From positions 5,208,001 through 5,272,000 of the forward strand of contig NC_052479.1 of NCBI RefSeq assembly GCF_009730915.1: a stretch of DNA of 64,000 nucleotides, in the 5' to 3' direction. The notes below the pieces were generated by a model. The model did no database searches and was not told the DNA's origin. It saw only the letters and a program-made list of their open reading frames with translations. Within the stretch, counting starts at the first letter, position 1, and each line of letters begins with the position of its first letter. Made by a program: the position numbers and the translations under genes. This stretch comes from Dioscorea cayenensis subsp. rotundata (lineage: Eukaryota; Streptophyta; Magnoliopsida; Dioscoreales; Dioscoreaceae). Positions 59,205 through 64,000 of the stretch are shown here, one piece after another.

Positions 59205-60368
59205 TTCTCTTTCCTCTTTCTTTTTCTGTTCTCTTCTTTTTTTAACATTTGTTTCCCTAAAAATCCCTCAACACCCGGGAAAATCCTCAATCACGTGAGA
59301 ATTTTTTTCAAAATTTAAAATTCTCTTCAATTCTTATCACTTCTTCTTCTTTAACTTCAAACTCCCTCTTTTTCCCTCTCTCTCTTTTATTAATAAATAT
59401 CTTATTATTTTTTTTATTTCAATAATAAATTCCTAATGGAATTAGGAATTAAAAGAAAACCATATAAACAATTTCATAGATCAAATACAACATCTCATAT
59501 ATTCTTTTAATCAATTCCATGACTTTTGACTTGATAAAATTATGATTATTATCTCTTATCATATTTATATACCGGATTCCTATTAATATAATTTTCACTT
59601 TTTAAATTATAGGATTGAGCATTTCATAATTAAATGAAAGCAAGTTCAGTATGTTTATTATGTAATGTTATTCGCCACTTCTAACCTTGAATCGAAGTTG
59701 TTTTTAGATGATTTTTTTATTTTTTATTTTTTTATTAGTAAGTTATGCAATTTAATTTCTCAAAACATTTGTATCGAATTTGAGATAAAACCTTGAGTTA
59801 TTGTGTTGTTATATATATTTTAATATTTATATTTAATTAAGTATAACAATGCTTTCTAATTATTTATATAAATAAGCTAAAAATAGTAGCAGTGGATATG
59901 GCATTGAGAAAAAGTACAATGTCCCAACACTTACTACTAGATAAGATGCTAAATTTGAACAATTATAGAAATTGCCATTGCCATAAAACGTTTACCAAAT
60001 GGTGTCATTCTAATTGGGTTTTTATCATTACATGTCCGAGAAAATTTTCTTAGTTTTCCTGTATACTTTTTAAGACATGTATTGTTTCTAATAAAACCAA
60101 CAACAATATTAGTACATTATAAACTAGAAACACATTCAGCAGGTCCAACAATCATATTATCATAATTTAGATGAATCATGGCAACAAAATACAAAGGAAA
60201 CACATACAACATTGACTAACCACAGCTCTTCTTACATAAACATGAGTCTCTCAAGTTTCAACACAACCTAAATCATTGAAATGCATAGTGTGCGCTACAA
60301 AGAATAGATGGATGACTGATGAGCATGACTTACAGAGAACAAGTTGAGGTTGCAGGCTGGTCAGATTC
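58353..60368. other. Low-complexity intergenic region
   Basis: CT/GA-rich tracts (58370-58410, 58780-58960), (AAT)n at 58556-58574 and (TA)n at 59131-59206. A diverged pair of AAAAATCCTCAACACCCTGAAGA-type segments (58975 and 59261, about 286 bases apart) suggests an old duplication. ORFs here (58846-59318) are simple-sequence translations. The GFAT 3' UTR occupies the last few hundred bases on the minus strand. Confidence 0.55.
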
Positions 60369-63784
<3,416 letters not shown>

Positions 63785-64000
63785 CTGAAATAGCAAACAA
63801 AAAATTAAAAAAAAAATTTAAAAAAAAGAAAATGATACAATTTGAAATTAGTAGCTAACCAAAAAATGAGTGGTAAAATGCAGCATGAAATATGAATGGA
63901 TAACTGATATTGAATCTTTCAGCCAGCCAAACATTCCATAAGATAACAAAATTGATAAACTTAGTTCATATCCATATTTTTTAATAATACCCAGAACTTA

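Noticed and set aside
58846..59318. ORFs of 70-121 codons on both strands
   Set aside because: They are translations of pyrimidine tracts and (TA)n runs.

Overview
The window is nuclear DNA of a flowering plant. It is strongly AT-rich, has plant-type spliced genes separated by long low-complexity stretches, and carries many decayed plant transposons. The coding 5' exons of three genes (RNA polymerase subunit, cyclin D, DCL protein) are GC-rich against AT-rich introns. That contrast is common in monocots, so a monocot is my best guess (inference; the species cannot be named from sequence alone). The first 468 bases are an assembly gap.

Layout. 469-4809: decayed hAT transposon (BED finger, DUF659, hATC remnants). 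4810-6047: low-complexity and degenerate tandem repeats. 6048-10008: 5'-truncated, inactivated Ty1/Copia retrotransposon with one 3' LTR. 12546-15959: a second hAT element with a perfect 8-bp target-site duplication and a dead DUF4371/hATC transposase. 18154-25166 (+): 15-exon rhamnogalacturonate lyase (PL4) gene. 25524-26124: foldback element with GC-rich cargo. 26843-30695 (+): complete three-exon RPB3 gene. 30957-31815: MITE-like element with a duplicated right half. 35939-36939: solo LTR with a 5-bp target duplication. 41825-42852 (-): D-type cyclin with an apparent single-base frameshift. 48004-51493 (-): three-exon DCL/DUF3223 gene. About 52540-55080: hAT fossil split by a younger non-autonomous hAT (53597-55020). 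55960-57480: tandem-repeat complex. 57560-58343 (-): chimeric HSP70 pseudogene. 60369-63784 (-): the 3' seven exons of glutamine:fructose-6-phosphate amidotransferase, which runs off the right edge.

The cellular genes are unrelated: pectin degradation, Pol II transcription, the G1/S cell cycle, organelle function and amino-sugar synthesis. There is no operon-like logic. I found no convincing new multi-gene system. The most useful leads are the cyclin D frameshift, the chimeric HSP70 pseudogene, the GC-cargo foldback element, the missing start exon of the lyase gene and the nested or solo mobile elements with intact target duplications.
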